Origin: Actinomadura terrae
GTDB taxonomy: Bacteria > Actinomycetota > Actinomycetes > Streptosporangiales > Streptosporangiaceae
NCBI RefSeq assembly: GCF_022751215.1
Contig: NZ_JAICDG010000002.1
Coordinates: 1,488,001 to 1,552,000, forward strand
Direction of reading: 5' to 3'
Length of the DNA stretch: 64,000 nt
Shown here: piece after piece, positions 60,812 to 64,000 of the stretch
Position numbering within the stretch: position 1 is the first letter of the stretch
Layout: the number at the start of each line of letters is the position of its first letter
Translations under genes and position numbers: made by a program
The notes under the pieces: model-generated
Seen by the model: only the letters and a program-made list of their open reading frames with translations
What the model was told of the DNA's origin: nothing
Databases searched by the model: none

Positions 60812-62454
60812 GCCGGACGGAGGTCCCCCGCCACCCGCTGCGCCTCGTGCGGGCGAGCCGCGTCATCACCATGGACGCGCCCGACGAGAAGGGCGGCGCC
60901 GACGCGTTCGTGATCCTGGGCGAACAGATCGTCGCGGTGGGCGACGCCCGCGACCTGAGCGAACGGTTTCCCGACGCCGAGACGGTCGACCTGGGCGGCG
61001 ACGTGGTCGTGCCGGGGTTCAACGACGCGCACGCCCACCCGTCGCTGCTGGCCGACGGCGGCCTCTACGTCGATCTCGCGCCCACGGTGACGCGCAGCGC
61101 CGAGGAGGTGCGGCAAGCGCTGGCCGAGCGCGCGGCCCGCACCCCGGAGGGGGAGTGGGTCGTCGGCCACAACTTCGACGTCTCCCGCACCGAGGACGGC
61201 GGCGCCGTCGACCGCGCCCTCCTGGACCGGGTCTCCGCACGCCACCCCGTGCTGATCATCCACTACTCGTACCACGGCGCGGTCGCGGGCTCCGCCGCGC
61301 TGGCCGCCGCCGGATACGACGAGGACACCCCCGACCCCGTCGGCGGCGAGCTGGTCCGCGACGGCGGGCGGCTGACCGGCGTCGTCTGGGAGCGGGCCTG
61401 GATGGAGGGGTTCCTCGGGCACGGCTCGCGGCCCCCGCTCGTCCCGGCCCCGACGATGGAGGCGCGGGTCGAGTCGCTGCGGCGGGTGATCGGCGAGCTG
61501 AACGCGGCGGGGATCACCTCGATCTGCGACGCGATGGTCCACCCGGCCGACTGGAAGCTGTACCAGACCGCCCGCGACCAGGGCGCGCTCACCGCCCGGA
61601 TCGGCATGCTGCTCTGGTACGAGTTCTTCGACCCGGCGCCGGGCCTGGGCCTGAACACCGGTTTCGGCGACGAGTGGCTACGGTTCACCGGCGTGAAGAT
61701 GATGAGCGACGGCGCGGTCTCCGGCGGCACCTGCCTGTGCTCGCGGCCCTACCGGGGCGCCCAGGGCGAGCCGACCGGCGGCATCCAGGTCATGCCGGAC
61801 GAGGAGATCGCCGACGTGATCCACCGGGTGCACGCGGCGGGCGCGAGGCTCGCCGTCCACGCCAACGGCGATCTCGCGATCGGCAAGGTGCTGGACGCGA
61901 TGGAACGGGCCATCGCCGCGACGCCGCCGCGTCCCGGCCAGGCGCACCGCATCGAGCACTGCTCGGTGGTGGACGAGGGGCTCGTCCGCCGCATCCGGGA
62001 CCTCGGCGTGGTGCCCGTCCCGTTCGGCGCGTTCGTCCGCTACCACGGGCGCAACCTGGTGGACCACTACGGCCCCGAGCGCGCGGCCCGGATCAGCCCG
62101 CACCGCACGTTCCGGAACGCGGGGATCACGGTCGCGGGCTCGTCCGACTACCCGTGCGGCCCGCTTGAGCCGCTGTACGCGCTCCAGTCGATGACGACCC
62201 GCCGCAGCCTGGACGGCACCGTCCTCGGCGAGGGGGAGCGGCTGACCCCGCGCGAGGCGCTGGAGGTCTACACGCTCGGGTCGGCCGCCGCGTCCGGCGA
62301 GGAGCATGTCAAGGGCCGTATCGCGCCCGGCTATCTGGCCGACTTCACGGTCCTCGCCGAGGACCCGCTGCGCGCCGACCCCGAGCGCCTGGCCGACATC
62401 CCCGTGACCGGCACCTGGGTCGGCGGCAGTCCCGTCTGGGAGAAGGGGAACTGA
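60808..62454 (+). CDS. YtcJ-like metal-dependent amidohydrolase (second)
   Basis: 548 aa from ATG 60808, coupled to the membrane protein. VVVPGFNDAHAHPSLLADGG carries the HxH metal site. AVHANGDLAIGKVLDAMERA, HRIEHCSVVDEGLV and SSDYPCGPLEPLYALQ are later active-site motifs, and the C-terminal KGRIAPGYLADFTVLAEDPL is typical. It probably hydrolyses an amide or N-formyl compound. It is a distant paralogue of the enzyme at 45284-46915. Confidence 0.92.
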   Translation: MSRTEVPRHPLRLVRASRVITMDAPDEKGGADAFVILGEQIVAVGDARDLSERFPDAETVDLGGDVVVPGFNDAHAHPSLLADGGLYVDLAPTVTRSAEEVRQALAERAARTPEGEWVVGHNFDVSRTEDGGAVDRALLDRVSARHPVLIIHYSYHGAVAGSAALAAAGYDEDTPDPVGGELVRDGGRLTGVVWERAWMEGFLGHGSRPPLVPAPTMEARVESLRRVIGELNAAGITSICDAMVHPADWKLYQTARDQGALTARIGMLLWYEFFDPAPGLGLNTGFGDEWLRFTGVKMMSDGAVSGGTCLCSRPYRGAQGEPTGGIQVMPDEEIADVIHRVHAAGARLAVHANGDLAIGKVLDAMERAIAATPPRPGQAHRIEHCSVVDEGLVRRIRDLGVVPVPFGAFVRYHGRNLVDHYGPERAARISPHRTFRNAGITVAGSSDYPCGPLEPLYALQSMTTRRSLDGTVLGEGERLTPREALEVYTLGSAAASGEEHVKGRIAPGYLADFTVLAEDPLRADPERLADIPVTGTWVGGSPVWEKGN

Positions 62455-62456
62455 CG

Positions 62457-63782
62457 ATGGACGAGATCCTGGACGCCCCGATCCGCGAGCTGCGCGCCCG
62501 CTACGCCGACGGTGCCGTCTCCCCGGCGGAGGTCGTCGAGATGGCGCTCGACCGCGTCGCACGGGACCCGCTGAGCGCCATCGCCCACGTCCGCGCCGAC
62601 GAGGCCCGCGCGGAGGCGGCGCGCGCGTCCGAGCGGCACGCCGCCGGGGCCCCGCTCGGCCCGCTGGACGGCGTGCCCGTCGCGGTCAAGGCCATGATCG
62701 CCATCGCGGGCATGCCGCAGGACGCGGGCTCGCGCGTCCTGGCTGGGGCGATCGCGCCGGAGGACGCGTCGGTGGTCGCCGCGCTGCGCCGCGCGGGCGC
62801 GGTCATCGTCGCCTCCACCACGCAGGACGAGTTCGCCCTCACCACGCTCGGCCCGGCCCGCAACCCGTTCGACCCCGCGCGCACGGCGGGCGGGTCCAGC
62901 GGCGGTTCGGCCGCGGCCGTCCGCGCCGGGATGTGCTTCGCCGCCCTCGGCACCGACACCGGCGGCAGCGTCCGCATCCCCGCCGCCTGCTGCGCGGTGG
63001 TCGGCCTCAAGCCCACCTACGGCCTCCTGCCCACCGAGGGGATCGTCCCGCTCGCCTGGTCGCTGGACCACGCCGGGCCGATCGGCCGCACCGTCGCCGA
63101 CGTCGCCCTCACGCTGGACGCCCTGCTCGCCGGTTCCGGCGACACCGGTTCCGGTGACCCGGCGCACCTGCCGGGACGGCGGATCGGCGTCCCCACCGAC
63201 GACTACCTGAGCGTCGTCGACCCGCACCTGTGCGACGACTTCACCACCGCGCTCGGCGCCGCCCGCGCCGCCGGGGCCGAGCTGGTCACCGTCGACCTTC
63301 CCGACCAGGAGGACGTCAAGGCCGTCCACTGGCCGGTCCTCTCCGCCGAGATGGCCGCCTACCACCGCCGCCGCTTCGGCGAGCCGGACGACCGCTACGG
63401 GACGGCGATGCGCGACGGCATCCTCGCGGGCGCCGGGGTGAAGACCGCCGACTACCTCGCCGCGCAGCGCGGCCGCCTCGTCCTGCGGTCCCGCCTCGAC
63501 GAGATCCTCACCGGCGTGGACGCGATCGCCCTGCCCACCATGGCCATCGACCCGCCGCCCCTCGGCCGGACCGAGGTGGACCTGGCCGGGGCACCCGAGG
63601 ACGCCGTGGCCGCGATGGTCCGGCTGACGTCCCTGGCCAACCACACCGGCCACCCGGCGGTGTCGGTCCCGGTGGGCACCGTCGCCCCGGGCCGCCCGTC
63701 CGGCGTCCAGCTCATCGCGCCCCACTACGGCGAGCGTGATCTCCTTTCCCTCGCCGCGGCCCTGGAGGCCCTGCGAAACTGA
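62457..63782 (+). CDS. Amidase signature family hydrolase
   Basis: 441 aa. The Ser-cisSer-Lys triad is complete: K78 (GVPVAVKAMI), S147 (TAGGSSGGSAAA) and nucleophile S171 (DTGGSVRIPAAC). Length and the GLKPTYG motif are normal. It starts 2 bp after the amidohydrolase and presumably takes the next hydrolytic step. A small GSGDTGSGD repeat is present near residue 226. Related enzymes include allophanate hydrolase and aryl-acyl amidases; specificity is unknown. Confidence 0.92.
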   Translation: MDEILDAPIRELRARYADGAVSPAEVVEMALDRVARDPLSAIAHVRADEARAEAARASERHAAGAPLGPLDGVPVAVKAMIAIAGMPQDAGSRVLAGAIAPEDASVVAALRRAGAVIVASTTQDEFALTTLGPARNPFDPARTAGGSSGGSAAAVRAGMCFAALGTDTGGSVRIPAACCAVVGLKPTYGLLPTEGIVPLAWSLDHAGPIGRTVADVALTLDALLAGSGDTGSGDPAHLPGRRIGVPTDDYLSVVDPHLCDDFTTALGAARAAGAELVTVDLPDQEDVKAVHWPVLSAEMAAYHRRRFGEPDDRYGTAMRDGILAGAGVKTADYLAAQRGRLVLRSRLDEILTGVDAIALPTMAIDPPPLGRTEVDLAGAPEDAVAAMVRLTSLANHTGHPAVSVPVGTVAPGRPSGVQLIAPHYGERDLLSLAAALEALRN

Positions 63783-63786
63783 GGGC

Positions 63787-64000
63787 ATGGCGGCAGGCGG
63801 TTCGGCGGGTGAACGGGGGCGGCGGGCGCGCGAGCAGGCGCTCGAACTGGCGCGGCGGTCGCGCGAGGCGTGGGCGGTGGCGGCGCGCTGGGAGGCGGGC
63901 GCCGAGGCCGAGCGGGTGGTCGCGGCCTCGCTCGTCAGCCTGACCGCCGTCGGCTGGCGGCTGCTGGTGGACCGGCACTGGCCGGGCACCCGCGCCGCGA
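63787..64000 (+). CDS. NERD-domain protein, 5' part only
   Basis: The frame from ATG 63787 stays open to the window end (71 complete codons). A charged helix rich in Arg/Ala leads to AGAEAERVVAASL, GWRLLVDRHWPGTRAA, which matches the start of the nuclease-related NERD domain (G-A-E-G-E-R...L..GW..L.DR..PG.R.A). The catalytic part lies beyond the window. Confidence 0.7.
   Translation, partial: MAAGGSAGERGRRAREQALELARRSREAWAVAARWEAGAEAERVVAASLVSLTAVGWRLLVDRHWPGTRAA

Noticed and set aside
1-64000. tRNA, rRNA, CRISPR arrays, transposases, integrase or phage genes
   Set aside because: No cloverleaf-like or repeat-spacer pattern and no transposase-type protein was seen on either strand. Absence is by eye only; a tRNA and CRISPR scan would settle it.

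Overview
The window is very GC-rich, with strong third-position G/C bias, frequent GTG starts, 4-bp ATGA/GTGA stop-start overlaps and dense operons. Together with narGHJI, PucR, MMPL and NERD-type genes, this points to the chromosome of a filamentous actinomycete. An Actinomadura/Thermomonosporaceae-like host is my inference from gene style, not something shown. I see no rRNA, tRNA, insertion sequence, phage gene or CRISPR array. Both ends cut through genes.

Region 1 (1-22486) is an exopolysaccharide locus of the Wzx/Wzy type. It starts with the 3' part of a secreted DUF4082/Ig-like protein. A translationally coupled + strand run follows: Gfo/Idh/MocA oxidoreductase, sugar epimerase, glycosyltransferase, DegT aminotransferase, second glycosyltransferase, flippase, PglD/NeuD-type acyltransferase, second DegT aminotransferase and a beta-helix lipoprotein. 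Then come an O-antigen polymerase/ligase and two divergent Wzz-like proteins. A - strand set holds a lipoprotein beta-propeller, a methyltransferase, an alpha-toroid-like protein and a WecG/TagA/CpsF transferase. It closes with the initiating glycosylphosphotransferase, UDP-GlcNAc 2-epimerase and UDP-sugar 6-dehydrogenase. Together these could build a 2,3-diamino-uronic acid repeat unit. A 35-bp hairpin-forming repeat lies in frame inside two of the genes.

Region 2 (22500-28382) holds a sensor kinase, an MMPL transporter and a response regulator that share a GTTCTCTA motif upstream, followed by a Cu/Zn superoxide dismutase and a DoxX-like membrane protein.

Region 3 (28517-34747, - strand) is an acyl-CoA operon: HMG-CoA-lyase-like protein, two crotonases, family III CoA-transferase, acyl-CoA synthetase and nitronate-monooxygenase-like protein. 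A MarR regulator (34869-35360) separates it from region 4 (35500-46915, + strand), which carries aldehyde dehydrogenase, class III aminotransferase, PotDBCA-type ABC importer, a kinase-peptidase-aminotransferase fusion and a YtcJ amidohydrolase. Region 4 looks like polyamine or amino-alcohol uptake and catabolism. Matching GTGTTG-N7-CAACAC palindromes lie in front of the region 3 operon and between marR and region 4, so one regulator may control both.

Region 5 (47016-55983) is a convergent response regulator/sensor kinase pair followed by narGHJI, the membrane-bound respiratory nitrate reductase. Region 6 (56392-64000) has a secreted glucose/sorbosone dehydrogenase with a textbook hairpin terminator, a PucR regulator divergent from an unrecognised internally duplicated membrane protein, a second YtcJ amidohydrolase, an amidase, and the start of a NERD-domain protein.
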